Positions 1-9,035 of a stretch of DNA of 64,000 bases are shown one piece after another. The notes below the pieces were generated by a model. It was not told where the DNA came from. It saw nothing but the letters and a program-made list of their open reading frames with translations, and did not search any database. The position numbers were made by a program, and so were the translations under genes. Every line of letters begins with the position of its first letter. The stretch's first letter is position 1. Source of the DNA: Massilia sp. CFBP 13721 (GTDB taxonomy: Bacteria; Pseudomonadota; Gammaproteobacteria; Burkholderiales; Burkholderiaceae_D); assembly GCF_014842025.1 (NCBI RefSeq), contig NZ_JACYUY010000016.1:34674-98673 (forward strand). The letters are read 5' to 3'.

Positions 1-264
1 CCGGCCACGCCCTTGCCGGCGCAAGGCTTGCCGACGCAGCCGGGCGCCAACACGCCTGCAGGCACTGGCGCCGGCGCGCAGCCGGCGCCGAACCCGCCGG
101 CCGGGAATTCACCAGCCGCGCCCGCCACGAACCCGCCGGCCACCAATGCGCCGGCCGCATCCGGAACGCCATCGCCCGCGGCACGCAGCGCGCGCCCGGC
201 CACGCCGCCCACGGCCGCCGTTACCGTGCCGGCTGCGCCGGCAGACCGAAAGGAGGGCGCCTGA
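1..264 (+). CDS. mreC: Rod shape-determining protein MreC, C-terminal fragment
   Basis: Only the last 87 codons are in the window; the frame is open from base 1 to the TGA at 262-264. What is visible is a low-complexity tail rich in Pro, Ala, Thr and Gly with no recognisable fold. It is assigned to MreC because it directly precedes mreD (TGA/ATG overlap) in the usual mreC-mreD-mrdA-rodA order, and MreC proteins of this lineage often end in a Pro/Ala-rich extension. MreC is a periplasmic scaffold of the elongasome, linking MreB to PBP2 and RodA. The conserved beta-barrel domains lie upstream of the window, so the identity rests on context. Confidence 0.75.
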   Translation, partial: PATPLPAQGLPTQPGANTPAGTGAGAQPAPNPPAGNSPAAPATNPPATNAPAASGTPSPAARSARPATPPTAAVTVPAAPADRKEGA

Positions 265-779
265 TGTCCGCACGTCCGAATTACATCCTGCTGCCGGTCA
301 GTCCGCTGTTCATCGCGTTCAGCCTGACCTGCGCCTTCATGCTCAACCTGCTGCCCTGGGGCCAGTGGATCGGCGCGCCCGACTTCGTGGCACTGGTGCT
401 GGTCTTCTGGGGCATCCACCAGCCGAGGAAAGTCGGCATCGGTGTCGCCTTCGGCATGGGCCTCTTGATGGACGTGCACGATGCCACGCTGCTGGGCGAG
501 AACGCGCTGGCCTATACGCTGCTGTCGTACGTCGCGACGATGATCCACCGCCGCGTGCTGTGGTTCCCGGTACTGACCCAGGCCATGCACGTGTTTCCGC
601 TGCTGCTGCTGGCGCAGGCGATCCAGGCGTTGGTGCATTTCTTCGCGACCGGACGCTTTACCGGCTGGTCGCATTTCATCGAAAGCGCGGTCGCCGTCAT
701 CCTGTGGCCGGTGATCACCTGGCTGCTGCTGGCGCCGCAGCGCCGCGCGGTCGACCTCGACCATACCCGCCCGATCTGA
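264..779 (+). CDS. mreD: Rod shape-determining membrane protein MreD
   Basis: A 171-residue, strongly hydrophobic protein with about five membrane segments, the usual size for MreD. It is an inner-membrane partner of MreC in the elongasome that directs lateral wall synthesis. The start codon overlaps the mreC stop (TGATG), which indicates translational coupling, and a GGAGG-like site lies just upstream inside the mreC end. mrdA follows after 29 bases. Identification rests on hydropathy, size and the conserved operon order rather than on a sharp motif. Confidence 0.9.
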   Translation: MSARPNYILLPVSPLFIAFSLTCAFMLNLLPWGQWIGAPDFVALVLVFWGIHQPRKVGIGVAFGMGLLMDVHDATLLGENALAYTLLSYVATMIHRRVLWFPVLTQAMHVFPLLLLAQAIQALVHFFATGRFTGWSHFIESAVAVILWPVITWLLLAPQRRAVDLDHTRPI

Positions 780-808
780 TGGCCCTGGCCATCGAGCGCA
801 GTGCTTAA

Positions 809-2863
809 ATGACAGAAATCAAAGATAGCGACCGCGAGATCCACCACTTCCGCCTGCGCCTGACGGTGCTGCTGGGGATGGTGTTCGTCTGCTTCGGCAT
901 CCTGGTGGCGCGCTTCGTCTGGCTGCAGGTCATCCAGCACGACAAGTACCATGCGCAAGCCGAGGACAACCGCATCGCGCTGGTGCCGATCGTGCCGAAT
1001 CGCGGCCTGATCGTCGACCGCAACGGCGTCGTCCTGGCGCGTAACTACTCGGCCTATACGCTCGAGATCACGCCCTCGAAACTGCAGGCCAGCATGGATT
1101 CGGTGATCGACGAGCTGGCCAAGCTGGTGAGCATCGAACCGAAGGACCGCAAGCGCTTCAAGCGCCTGATGGAAGAATCGCGCAGCTTCGCCAGCGTGCC
1201 GCTGCGCACCCGCCTGACCGACGACGAAGTCGCGCGCTTCACCGCGCAGCGCTTCCGCTTCCCGGGCGTGGAAGTACAGGCGCGCCTGTTCCGCCAGTAT
1301 CCGCTGGGTGAAGTCGCCTCGCACGTGGTCGGCTACATCGGCCGCATCAACCAGCGCGAATCGGAGGCGCTGGCCGAGAGCGACGACGCCGCCAACTACA
1401 ACGGCACCGACCACATCGGCAAGGAAGGGCTGGAAAAGAAGTACGAGCGCTACCTGCACGGCACCACCGGCTACGAGCAGGTCGAGCGTTCGGCGGGCGG
1501 GCGCGCGATCCGCACGCTGTCGCGCCGTGCGCCGGTCCCGGGCAGCAACCTGATCCTGTCGATCGACATCGAACTGCAGAAGGTGGTCGAGGAAGCCTTC
1601 GGCGACCAGCGCGGCGCCCTGGTCGCGATCGAGCCGGCCACCGGCGACGTGCTCGCTTACGTGTCGCGCCCGGGCTTCGATCCGAACCTGTTCGTCGACG
1701 GCATCGATACGCAAAGCTGGAACGAACTGAATACCTCGCTGGACAAGCCGCTGATGAACCGGCCGCTGTCGGGCACCTATCCGCCCGGCTCGACCTTCAA
1801 ACCGTTCATGTCGCTGGCGGCGCTCGAACTGGGCTTGCGCAAGCCGTCGGATGCGATCCGCGACGCCGGCTTCTTCATGCTCGGCGGGCACCGCTTCAAC
1901 GACGACAAGCCGGGCGGCCACGGCTACGTCGACATGTACCGCTCGATCGCCGAATCCTGCGACACCTATTACTACCAGCTCGGCAACGAGATGGGGATCG
2001 ACCGCCTCTCCGATTTCATGCGCCCGTTCGGCTTCGGCGTGCCGACCGGGATCGACCTGGAACACGAAAAGATCGGCGTGCTGCCGTCGAAGGAATGGAA
2101 GGCGAACCGTTTCAAGCGCAACCGCGCGGCCCAGAAGTGGGTCGGCGGCGACACCATCTCGGTCTCGATCGGCCAGGGCTTCAACAACTACACGATGATC
2201 CAGCTGGCGCACGCGGTGGCCAACCTGGCGAACAACGGTGTGGTCATGAAGCCGCACCTGGTCAAGCTGATCGAGGATGGCGCCACGCGCCAGCGCACGC
2301 TGACGGTGCCGAAGGAAAGCCGCCGCATCCCGCTCAAGCAGGCCAACGTCGACTTCATCAAGAGCGCGATGGTGGGCGTGACCCAGGAAGCCTACGGCAC
2401 CGGCCGCCGCGCCTTTGCCAATGCCGGCTATATTTCCGGCGGCAAGACCGGCACGGCGCAGGTGATCGGCCTGAAAGGGCAGAAGTACAACGCGCATGCG
2501 ATCGACGAACGGCACCGCGACAATGCGCTCTACACCGCGTTCGCGCCGGCCGACACGCCGACCATCGCGATCGCGCTCGTGGTCGAGAACGCCGGCTTCG
2601 GCGCGGCCTCGGCCGCCCCGATCGCGCGCAAGGCGCTCGACTATTACCTGCTGGGCAAGCGGCCCACGCCACCCAAGCCGGCCGATGGCCCGGCCGGCAA
2701 GAAGACCGTGGTCGCGGCGGCGCCGGCCAAAGCGGCGCTCTCGCCTGCGCCTGCGAACGCCGCAACCGTCCCCGCCGCCGCCACTACACCAACGCCGCGC
2801 GCAGCCGCCGTTGCATCCCCTGCACCCGCGGCCCTGCTGGCGCCGGCCACCACCAAGGAATAA
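809..2863 (+). CDS. mrdA: Penicillin-binding protein 2 (elongasome transpeptidase)
   Basis: A class B PBP of 684 residues that cross-links peptidoglycan during side-wall elongation. One membrane anchor lies near residues 16-40, followed by a PBP dimerisation domain and then the transpeptidase domain. The three catalytic motifs are visible: STFK at 328-331 with Ser328 as the acylated nucleophile, SCD at 383-385, and KTGTA at 546-550. Residues from about 624 to the end form an Ala/Pro/Thr-rich tail that is absent from the E. coli protein and resembles the MreC tail upstream. rodA, its glycosyltransferase partner, follows after 3 bases, so the pair is cotranscribed. Confidence 0.97.
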   Translation: MTEIKDSDREIHHFRLRLTVLLGMVFVCFGILVARFVWLQVIQHDKYHAQAEDNRIALVPIVPNRGLIVDRNGVVLARNYSAYTLEITPSKLQASMDSVIDELAKLVSIEPKDRKRFKRLMEESRSFASVPLRTRLTDDEVARFTAQRFRFPGVEVQARLFRQYPLGEVASHVVGYIGRINQRESEALAESDDAANYNGTDHIGKEGLEKKYERYLHGTTGYEQVERSAGGRAIRTLSRRAPVPGSNLILSIDIELQKVVEEAFGDQRGALVAIEPATGDVLAYVSRPGFDPNLFVDGIDTQSWNELNTSLDKPLMNRPLSGTYPPGSTFKPFMSLAALELGLRKPSDAIRDAGFFMLGGHRFNDDKPGGHGYVDMYRSIAESCDTYYYQLGNEMGIDRLSDFMRPFGFGVPTGIDLEHEKIGVLPSKEWKANRFKRNRAAQKWVGGDTISVSIGQGFNNYTMIQLAHAVANLANNGVVMKPHLVKLIEDGATRQRTLTVPKESRRIPLKQANVDFIKSAMVGVTQEAYGTGRRAFANAGYISGGKTGTAQVIGLKGQKYNAHAIDERHRDNALYTAFAPADTPTIAIALVVENAGFGAASAAPIARKALDYYLLGKRPTPPKPADGPAGKKTVVAAAPAKAALSPAPANAATVPAAATTPTPRAAAVASPAPAALLAPATTKE

Positions 2864-2866
2864 CGC

Positions 2867-3982
2867 ATGGCCTATTATCCGGAGCGGCGGTCCCTCAGCC
2901 GCCGGCTCAAGCCGTATTTCACCGTCTTCGACTGGCCGCTGGCGATGATCCTGTTCATGCTCGCCACCACCAGCGTCATCACCATGTCGTCGGCCGGTAC
3001 CGAGTTCCCCGGCCGGCTCGAGGCGCAGATGCGCAACTTCATCCTCGCCTTCGGCATCATGTGGGTCGCCTCCTTGATCCCGCCGCAGACCCTGATGCGC
3101 CTGGCGGTGCCGATCTATACCTTCGGCGTCACCCTGCTGATCGCGGTGGCCATGTTCGGCATCATCAAGAAGGGCGCACGCCGCTGGCTGCACGTCGGCG
3201 TCGACATCCAGCCGTCCGAGATCATGAAGATCGCCACGCCGCTGATGATCGCCTGGTACTTCCAGCAGCGCGCCAAGGTGGGGGAGTGGAAATCCTTCCT
3301 GGTAGCGGGCGTCCTGCTGCTGATTCCGTTCGCCCTGATCGCCAAGCAGCCCGACCTCGGTACCGCGCTGCTGGTCGGCGCTTCCGGCTTCTACGTCATT
3401 TTCCTGGCCGGCCTGTCGTGGAAAGTGCTGATCGGACTGGCGATCGCGGCCGCGGCCGGCATGCCGGTTGCCTGGTCGATGCTGCACGATTACCAGCGCG
3501 AACGCATCATGACGCTGATCGACCCGACCTCCGATCCGCTGGGTAAAGGTTTCCACATCATCCAGTCCGTGATCGCCATCGGTTCCGGCGGCGTGAGCGG
3601 CAAGGGATACCACCAGGGAACCCAGGTGCAGCTCGAATTCGTGCCGGAACAGACGACCGACTTCGTGTTCTCCGTGTACTCGGAAGAATTTGGGCTAGTC
3701 GGAAACCTATTTCTTTTGGTAATCTACCTGCTGCTGATCGGACGCGGCGCGATGATTGCCGCGAATGCCCCGAACATGTTTTCGCGTCTGCTGGCCGGCG
3801 CGATCACGATGATTTTCTTTACGTATGCCTTTGTCAACATGGGCATGGTGAGCGGGATCCTGCCCGTGGTGGGAGTTCCGCTTCCTTTCATGAGCTACGG
3901 CGGTACCGCGTTCATCACGCTGGGCCTCGGCGCTGGTATATTGATGAGCATACAACGGCACCGGAAACTGGTGCAGACCTGA
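2867..3982 (+). CDS. rodA: SEDS peptidoglycan glycosyltransferase RodA
   Basis: A 371-residue polytopic SEDS-family protein with about ten membrane segments. RodA polymerises lipid II glycan strands together with PBP2. The family-typical C-terminal stretch containing GVPLPFMSYGGTA and the QPDLGTA segment of the large extracytoplasmic loop are present. The start lies 3 bases after the mrdA stop. The last gene of the run, rlpA, follows after 15 bases behind a very strong ribosome binding site. Confidence 0.97.
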   Translation: MAYYPERRSLSRRLKPYFTVFDWPLAMILFMLATTSVITMSSAGTEFPGRLEAQMRNFILAFGIMWVASLIPPQTLMRLAVPIYTFGVTLLIAVAMFGIIKKGARRWLHVGVDIQPSEIMKIATPLMIAWYFQQRAKVGEWKSFLVAGVLLLIPFALIAKQPDLGTALLVGASGFYVIFLAGLSWKVLIGLAIAAAAGMPVAWSMLHDYQRERIMTLIDPTSDPLGKGFHIIQSVIAIGSGGVSGKGYHQGTQVQLEFVPEQTTDFVFSVYSEEFGLVGNLFLLVIYLLLIGRGAMIAANAPNMFSRLLAGAITMIFFTYAFVNMGMVSGILPVVGVPLPFMSYGGTAFITLGLGAGILMSIQRHRKLVQT

Positions 3983-3997
3983 TAGGAGGAGGATGCG

Positions 3998-5056
3998 ATG
4001 ACCGCTCCGAGACTACTCCCAGCGGTCATTGCCTTCGCGGCATTGTTGACCGGATGCGGATCGACCGGCGAACACAAAAAGCTGGCTCCGCTGCCCTGGA
4101 ACCATAAAATCACCGCCAAGCATGGCGACGTGGCGCTGCCGGCCGCCGGCTCCGGCCGCGGCGGCTATTACAAGGACGACGGCCCGGGCCTCAACATCCC
4201 ACCAGGCCTGGAACTGGTGCCCGACGCCATCGTGCGTCCCGAGCCGTATGCCAAATGGGCAAACCGCCCGTATTCCGTCTTCGGCCAGACCTACAACCCG
4301 ATCCTGCACGAAGAACCGTTCAACCAACGCGGCGTGGCCAGCTGGTATGGCGTCAAGTTCCACGGCCAGCGCACCTCGTCGGGCGAGCCCTACGACATGT
4401 ACAAGATGACGGCGGCGCATCCGACGCTGCCGATCCCGTCCTATGTCCGCATCACCAGCGTCGCTACCGGCAAGTCGGTGGTGGTGCGCATCAACGACCG
4501 CGGCCCGTTCCACGCCAGCCGCATCGTCGACGTCTCGTACACGGCGGCGCTGAAGCTCGGCCTGCTGGGCAAGGGCAGCCACGAAGTCGAACTCGAACGC
4601 CTGTTCCCGGAAGACCCGAGCCGCCTGGCCACGCTGCGCCGCGCCGCGACCTCGCTGGCGCAGGCGCTGACGCCCACGGCGCCCAAGGCAGGGACGCAGG
4701 CGCTGAACGTCACGCCGGCCCCGCCGGACATCGCCGCGCTGATGCTGGAAGACCGCGTGCAGTCCGACAGCGCTGCCGCGGTGCAGTCGCTGCCCGCGAA
4801 CCAGGGGCTGGCAACGTCCACCGCAGTGGCCGGCTTCTATTTGCAGCTGGGCGCCTACAGCCGCGCCGACAAGGCGCAGGAAATGAGCCGCCAGCTGGCC
4901 GACGCCGGCGTCGCCATCGGCAACCTGGAAGTCGCGCCGGCGGGCAGCGTGCACCGCCTGTACGGCGGCCCGTTCGGCTCGCGCGCGGAAGCGCAGCAGG
5001 CAGCGCGGGAGCTGCCGCCGGCGTTGGGGTTGAAGCCGATTGTGGTCAAACGCTAA
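3998..5056 (+). CDS. rlpA: Septal ring lytic transglycosylase RlpA (lipoprotein)
   Basis: A 352-residue lipoprotein. The lipobox LLTGC puts the acylated Cys at residue 20. A double-psi beta-barrel domain begins near residue 112 (GVASWYG) and runs to about 203; it contains the AAHPTLP and INDRGPF segments that carry the His and Asp needed for activity in characterised RlpA. A Pro/Ala-rich linker leads to a C-terminal SPOR domain at about 280-352, which in this family binds denuded glycan at the septum. The start is preceded by AGGAGGAGG, an unusually strong ribosome binding site. It closes the elongasome gene cluster. Confidence 0.95.
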   Translation: MTAPRLLPAVIAFAALLTGCGSTGEHKKLAPLPWNHKITAKHGDVALPAAGSGRGGYYKDDGPGLNIPPGLELVPDAIVRPEPYAKWANRPYSVFGQTYNPILHEEPFNQRGVASWYGVKFHGQRTSSGEPYDMYKMTAAHPTLPIPSYVRITSVATGKSVVVRINDRGPFHASRIVDVSYTAALKLGLLGKGSHEVELERLFPEDPSRLATLRRAATSLAQALTPTAPKAGTQALNVTPAPPDIAALMLEDRVQSDSAAAVQSLPANQGLATSTAVAGFYLQLGAYSRADKAQEMSRQLADAGVAIGNLEVAPAGSVHRLYGGPFGSRAEAQQAARELPPALGLKPIVVKR

Positions 5057-5082
5057 AAAGAGGATTGCCGGTCGTCGAGTAC

Positions 5083-5246
5083 CGTAGGGTGGGCCGGTCG
5101 GCGAACCGCTCTCGAGCCCACGCGGTTCACAAGTGGATATCCCGCGGCTTTACATCTAAACGCACACGATGAATCGCCGTTGTTTGCGAGATCGATGGCA
5201 AACTCCGACCAGCCGCCGTACCGCGTGGGCACAAGTGCCCACCCAG
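5083..5246. repeat. REPIN-like element R1 (rlpA / SPOR convergent gap)
   Basis: The left hairpin starts with GTAGGGTGGGC at 5084 and closes with GCCCACGCGGTT ending at 5125. The inverted right hairpin is ACCGCGTGGGC, ACAAGT, GCCCACCC at 5220-5244, where the expected CTACG end is eroded to CAGGA. About 95 bases separate the arms. The element fills most of the 196-base gap between two genes that run towards each other. The GTAG head followed by a hairpin, with a second copy inverted, is the REPIN/BIME plan; family membership is inferred from the seven similar copies in this window. Confidence 0.75.
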
Positions 5247-5252
5247 GATAAC

Positions 5253-5993
5253 TCAGCGGCAAATATGCAGGACAGCCGCGGCCATCCCGCGCCCGGCGTC
5301 GACGATCCGGCTGCGAATCTCCGTATCGATGTTTCGGAACCGGTACGCGAAGCGTTGCGACTGCGGTCCGCGCGGCAGGATGCGCACGTTGGCGACGCCC
5401 TGTTTCGCCAGGCGCGCCTGCTCGCTGCGCGCGGCCGCCTCGGACTTGAACACGCCCAGCGAAATCGCCCAGCGCATCGGCGAGTCGCCCTGCATCACGA
5501 AGGAATTGGTCACGCCGCGCTCGCGCAGGTCCGCCGTGCGGCGGTCCGCGCCTTCCTTGCCGCCTTGCGGCGGCAGGTAGACCATGTAGCTGCTCACTTC
5601 CTGGAACGGCACCGTCAGGCGGGTCTGGCGGGCGCCCAGGTCGAGGGCGGCCAGGCGCGTCTCGAAGCGGCGCGCTTCGAAAGCGGTAAAGGCGTCGGTC
5701 TCGACACAGGGTACGGCGGGGGAGGGCGCCGGTTCGGGCGCGGCCGGTACTTCAGCCGCCGCCACGGTTTCCGCAGCGGCCTCGGTGGTTGCCGCAGTGT
5801 CGGCAGCCGCCGCAGCATCCGCGATCGCCTGCGCCTCGGCGCCGCTCAGCAGCACGAGCCTGTCGGCGGCGAGCTGGTTGCGCAGGCGCGCCGGCTCGCG
5901 CACGTCGCCGTCCGGGCTACCCAGGAAGCCGCGTCCGTACGCGAACACGAGCGCGTTCGCGCACAACAAAGCCCAGAATACGAATCTCAACAA
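5253..5993 (-). CDS. SPOR domain-containing membrane protein
   Basis: A 246-residue protein with one N-terminal membrane helix (residues 1-20, start MLRFVFWALLCANAL), an Ala/Glu/Pro-rich central region (about 60-100) and a C-terminal SPOR-type fold. SPOR domains bind septal peptidoglycan lacking stem peptides. The start overlaps the end of coaX by 7 bases, so it is the last gene of the argS-SPOR-dsbA-SDR-birA-coaX run. Its precise role is unknown; cell-wall or division association is inferred from the domain. Confidence 0.8.
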   Translation of the reverse strand: MLRFVFWALLCANALVFAYGRGFLGSPDGDVREPARLRNQLAADRLVLLSGAEAQAIADAAAAADTAATTEAAAETVAAAEVPAAPEPAPSPAVPCVETDAFTAFEARRFETRLAALDLGARQTRLTVPFQEVSSYMVYLPPQGGKEGADRRTADLRERGVTNSFVMQGDSPMRWAISLGVFKSEAAARSEQARLAKQGVANVRILPRGPQSQRFAYRFRNIDTEIRSRIVDAGRGMAAAVLHICR

Positions 5994-6748
5994 GTGCTGT
6001 CCCCCATTGGCGTTTCGGCCAGGGCCACCGCGTGCAGCCCGACCAGCACGATATTATCGACCAGGCGGTGCGCACAGGTGAGCGCCGGCGCGATATATGG
6101 CGCGGCGCCGCCCGATAGGATGCACAGCGCGCCACTGTGGGTTTTACCGTGCTGCGCCACCGCGCGCTCGATCGCCCCGGCCTGGGCCGACAGGCAGCCG
6201 GAGACGATGGCGTCGTTCGTATTGTCGGCGAACTGCGGCGGTGGCGCGGCGCCAGGCGTCGCCTGCGGCAACTGCGCCGTGTTCTGCGCCAGCGCGCCGG
6301 CCATCAAGGCCAGGCCGGGCAGGATCATGCCGCCGATGAAGCGGCCATCGTTCGACACCGCATCGACCGTGGTCGCGGTGCCGGCCGTGGCGACCACCAG
6401 CGCCTGGCCGGGCGCCAGCGCGCGCGCGCCGATGGCGGCGGCGAAGCGGTCGCAGCCCAGGCGTTCCGGCTCGCGGTAGCCGTTGACCAGTCCCGCGCGC
6501 TGCGCGCTGGAGGCAAACCATTCGGTATCGATCGGGGCGAGCAGGGCGCCCAGGCGCTCGCGCAGGGCGGCGCCGGCCACGTTCGAAACCAGTGCGTGCG
6601 TGACGCCCTGGCCGTGCCAGGCAGCGGCCGCGGCGTCGAGGTCGGCGTGCAGGGCGGCGCCACATGCAAGCCACGCACCGGCGGCCGCGCCCGGCGCCGC
6701 CAATGCCCATTTCACGCGCGTATTGCCGGCATCGATCAGCAGCAGCAT
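5987..6748 (-). CDS. coaX: Type III pantothenate kinase
   Basis: A 253-residue ASKHA-fold kinase that phosphorylates pantothenate, the first step of coenzyme A synthesis; type III enzymes are not feedback-inhibited by CoA. Diagnostic segments are DAGNTRVKWAL at residues 6-16 (phosphate-binding loop), ERLGCDRFAA in the middle, and GTATTVDAV (second phosphate site). Its start abuts the birA stop with no spacer. A birA-coaX pair is common in betaproteobacteria, where the Bordetella equivalent was known as Baf. Confidence 0.95.
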   Translation of the reverse strand: MLLLIDAGNTRVKWALAAPGAAAGAWLACGAALHADLDAAAAAWHGQGVTHALVSNVAGAALRERLGALLAPIDTEWFASSAQRAGLVNGYREPERLGCDRFAAAIGARALAPGQALVVATAGTATTVDAVSNDGRFIGGMILPGLALMAGALAQNTAQLPQATPGAAPPPQFADNTNDAIVSGCLSAQAGAIERAVAQHGKTHSGALCILSGGAAPYIAPALTCAHRLVDNIVLVGLHAVALAETPMGDSTC

Positions 6749-7516
6749 TTAGTGGCCTTTCACGCGCAGCGACACGTCGCCGGCCAGCACCGCGATGCGG
6801 CCGGCGCTTGTGTCGAGCAGCAGGCGGCCGGCGTCGTCGACGCCGGCGGCGCTGCCCTCATGCAGCACGGTGCCGCCGTCGAGGACGGTTACCAATTCGC
6901 CCTGCCAGGCGTGGCGCAGGTTCCAGCGCGCGGCGAAGGCGGCAAAGCCGGCGCGCTCGAATTCGCGCAAGGCGCCTGCCAGGCCGTCCAGCAGCGCGGC
7001 CAGCAGGGCATTGCGGTCCATCCGCGCCAGCCAGGGCAGCGAGGCCACGCTGCGCCCGATCTGCGCTTCGAGTTCATCCGGCATGACCAGGTTCAGGCCG
7101 ATGCCGATCACGGCCCAGACGCCGCCCTGCTGTGCCGCCTGCGTTTCGATCAGGATGCCGGCCAGCTTGTCGCCGTCGCGCAGCACGTCGTTCGGCCACT
7201 TCAGGCGCACCTGCACGCCGAGGCCGTCGAGCGTTTCGGCGAGGGCGACGCCGACCGCCAGAGGCAATCCGGTGAGGCGCGGCAGGCCGCCTGCGAAACG
7301 CCAGGCCAGCGAAAAGGTAAGCGACCCTTCGCTCGACGACAGCCAGCTGCGGCCCGCGCGACCGCGCCCGGCGGTCTGGTTGCGCGCGACCAGCAGCAGC
7401 GGCGCGTGCAAGGTGGCGGCGCGCGCCAGCAGGTCGGCGTTGGTCGAGCCGGTTTCCTCGACCACTTCGACGTCAACGCCGGCGCCCGACAGCGCGACGA
7501 TCGCGGCGCCGTTCAT
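6749..7516 (-). CDS. birA: Biotin--[acetyl-CoA-carboxylase] ligase
   Basis: A 255-residue enzyme that activates biotin with ATP and attaches it to the carboxyl carrier protein AccB. The catalytic signatures are TGSTNADLL, GRGRAGRSW and KWPNDVL. It begins close to the catalytic domain and lacks the N-terminal winged helix of the E. coli BirA, so it should be a monofunctional ligase without repressor activity. It overlaps the SDR gene stop by 4 bases (ATGA) and is followed immediately by coaX. Confidence 0.93.
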   Translation of the reverse strand: MNGAAIVALSGAGVDVEVVEETGSTNADLLARAATLHAPLLLVARNQTAGRGRAGRSWLSSSEGSLTFSLAWRFAGGLPRLTGLPLAVGVALAETLDGLGVQVRLKWPNDVLRDGDKLAGILIETQAAQQGGVWAVIGIGLNLVMPDELEAQIGRSVASLPWLARMDRNALLAALLDGLAGALREFERAGFAAFAARWNLRHAWQGELVTVLDGGTVLHEGSAAGVDDAGRLLLDTSAGRIAVLAGDVSLRVKGH

Positions 7517-8304
7517 GCGGCCTCCTTGCGCGGTTTCATTGGCGCCTTCGCGAACAGCAAGTCGAACACAAAGTTCGGCAAGGCGCGCAGCAGCTTGGCA
7601 GCGACGCCCATTTGCCAGGGCAGCACGCGGTAGCTGGCGCCGCGCGCGATCGCGCGCACCGCGCTGGCGGCGAAGCGTTCGGCCGGCATCAGGAAGGGCA
7701 TCGGAAAAGGGTTGTTGCGGGTCATGGGAGTATCGATATAGCCGGGCGCGATGGTCACGACGCGAATGCCGGCGGATTGCAGTTCGAGGCGCAGCGATTC
7801 GCAGTAGGTGTGCACCGCGGCCTTGGAGGCGCAGTAGGCGCCGGCGCCGCGCATGCCGCGCACGCCGGCGATGCTGCCGATCGCCACCAGGCGGCGCCTG
7901 CCCGTTTGCGCCTTCATCGGCGCGATGAAGGGCGCGAAGGTGGCGACGGTGGCGCCCACGTTGGTGGCAAAGACGGACTCGAACACGGCCAGGTCTTCAG
8001 GGCGCTCGGTGAGGGTGCCGTGCGAGATGCCGGCACAGGCGATGACGATGTCGGCGCCGCCGGCGGTATTCAGGAAATCGCGCGCCGCCGCCGCCAGCGC
8101 CGCATGGTCGCATACGTCGAGCGCATAGCTGCGGTGACGTTCGGGGTGGGGCAGGGACGCGGCCAGCGCGGCGAGCACCTCGCCGCGCCGCGCGACCAGG
8201 CCGAGGATGGCGCCGCGCGCCGCGTACTCACGCGCCAGCGCCGCGCCGATGCCGCTCGAGGCGCCGGTGATGAAGACCCGGTCGGCTCCAGCGGCCGCGG
8301 TCAT
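7513..8304 (-). CDS. Short-chain dehydrogenase/reductase
   Basis: A 263-residue classical SDR. The NAD(P)-binding TGASSGIG lies at residues 14-21, and the catalytic Tyr and Lys are in YCASKAA; an upstream serine in the IGSIAGV segment completes the triad. Substrate and pathway cannot be told from sequence. It lies between dsbA and birA with 4-base overlaps on both sides, so it is cotranscribed with them, but no functional link is apparent. Confidence 0.88.
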   Translation of the reverse strand: MTAAAGADRVFITGASSGIGAALAREYAARGAILGLVARRGEVLAALAASLPHPERHRSYALDVCDHAALAAAARDFLNTAGGADIVIACAGISHGTLTERPEDLAVFESVFATNVGATVATFAPFIAPMKAQTGRRRLVAIGSIAGVRGMRGAGAYCASKAAVHTYCESLRLELQSAGIRVVTIAPGYIDTPMTRNNPFPMPFLMPAERFAASAVRAIARGASYRVLPWQMGVAAKLLRALPNFVFDLLFAKAPMKPRKEAA

Positions 8305-8990
8305 TTCTTGTCCGCTTTGGCCGCTTTGGCTTTCTCCACCAGTGCGTCCATCACCTGCAGGGCGACCTGCTGCTGTTCCAGTTCGGACTGCGCGCCATGG
8401 TTATGCGATTCGTCCGGGTTCGCCATCGATGGCGAAGTGACGAAGCGACCGTCGACGGCGACGAATGGCCAGTGATCGACCTTGTAGTCGTTCATCATGG
8501 CGGCGGCGCGGCGCACGCGCGATTGCACACCCATCGAGCGGTAGGCGTCCGTAAAGCGGGCCCGGTCGATGCCGGCCTTGGCGGCCCAGTCGACTACCTC
8601 GTCGTCGTCGGCGAAGCGCACGCCCTGCTGGTGCATGGCGGCGAACACCTTGCCGTGGTACTGCTCGGTCAGGCCGAGCGCTTCGAGCGTGGCGAACAGG
8701 CGCAGTTGCGGCAGCGCGCGCTGGCCGGCGGCCACGTGGACGCGCCTGAAGGCGATGTTGTCGCCCTGTTTTTTCACCCATGCAGCCAGCACCGGCTCGA
8801 ATACGTTGCAGTGCGGGCAGGAGTAAGCAAAGAACTCGATGACTTCGACCTGCTTGCCGGCCGGGGTGTCCATCTTTTGCGGCAGCACCTTGTAGTGCAC
8901 GCCTTCTTTCGGAGCGAAGGGAGCGGCGGACACGAGGCCGCCCAGGGTCAGCAGGGCAGCGGCACAGATTGCACGGCGAAGCAGTTGCAT
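8301..8990 (-). CDS. dsbA: Thiol:disulfide interchange protein DsbA
   Basis: A 229-residue periplasmic oxidoreductase with a cleavable signal peptide (residues 1-22, ending near SAA) and a thioredoxin-fold active site CPHC in AYSCPHCNVFEP. It introduces disulfides into exported proteins and is reoxidised by DsbB. The cis-proline loop reads DHWPFVAVDG, with Trp before the proline instead of the more usual Val or Thr; this position tunes substrate release in thioredoxin-fold proteins. It follows a SPOR protein by 45 bases and overlaps the SDR gene. Confidence 0.93.
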   Translation of the reverse strand: MQLLRRAICAAALLTLGGLVSAAPFAPKEGVHYKVLPQKMDTPAGKQVEVIEFFAYSCPHCNVFEPVLAAWVKKQGDNIAFRRVHVAAGQRALPQLRLFATLEALGLTEQYHGKVFAAMHQQGVRFADDDEVVDWAAKAGIDRARFTDAYRSMGVQSRVRRAAAMMNDYKVDHWPFVAVDGRFVTSPSMANPDESHNHGAQSELEQQQVALQVMDALVEKAKAAKADKK

Positions 8991-9035
8991 CGAGTTTCCT
9001 TGTGGTTGAAGGTTAACTTCGGGGTTATTTCGGAA

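Noticed and set aside
512..3613. A 1033-codon open frame on the minus strand opposite mreD-mrdA-rodA
   Set aside because: Its protein is Arg/His/Asp/Gly-rich without motifs and mirrors the codon pattern of the real genes on the plus strand; long antisense frames are expected at this GC content. The same applies to other long antisense or off-frame runs such as 23051-24838, 43376-45613, 54861-56384, 58007-59674 and 60507-62009.
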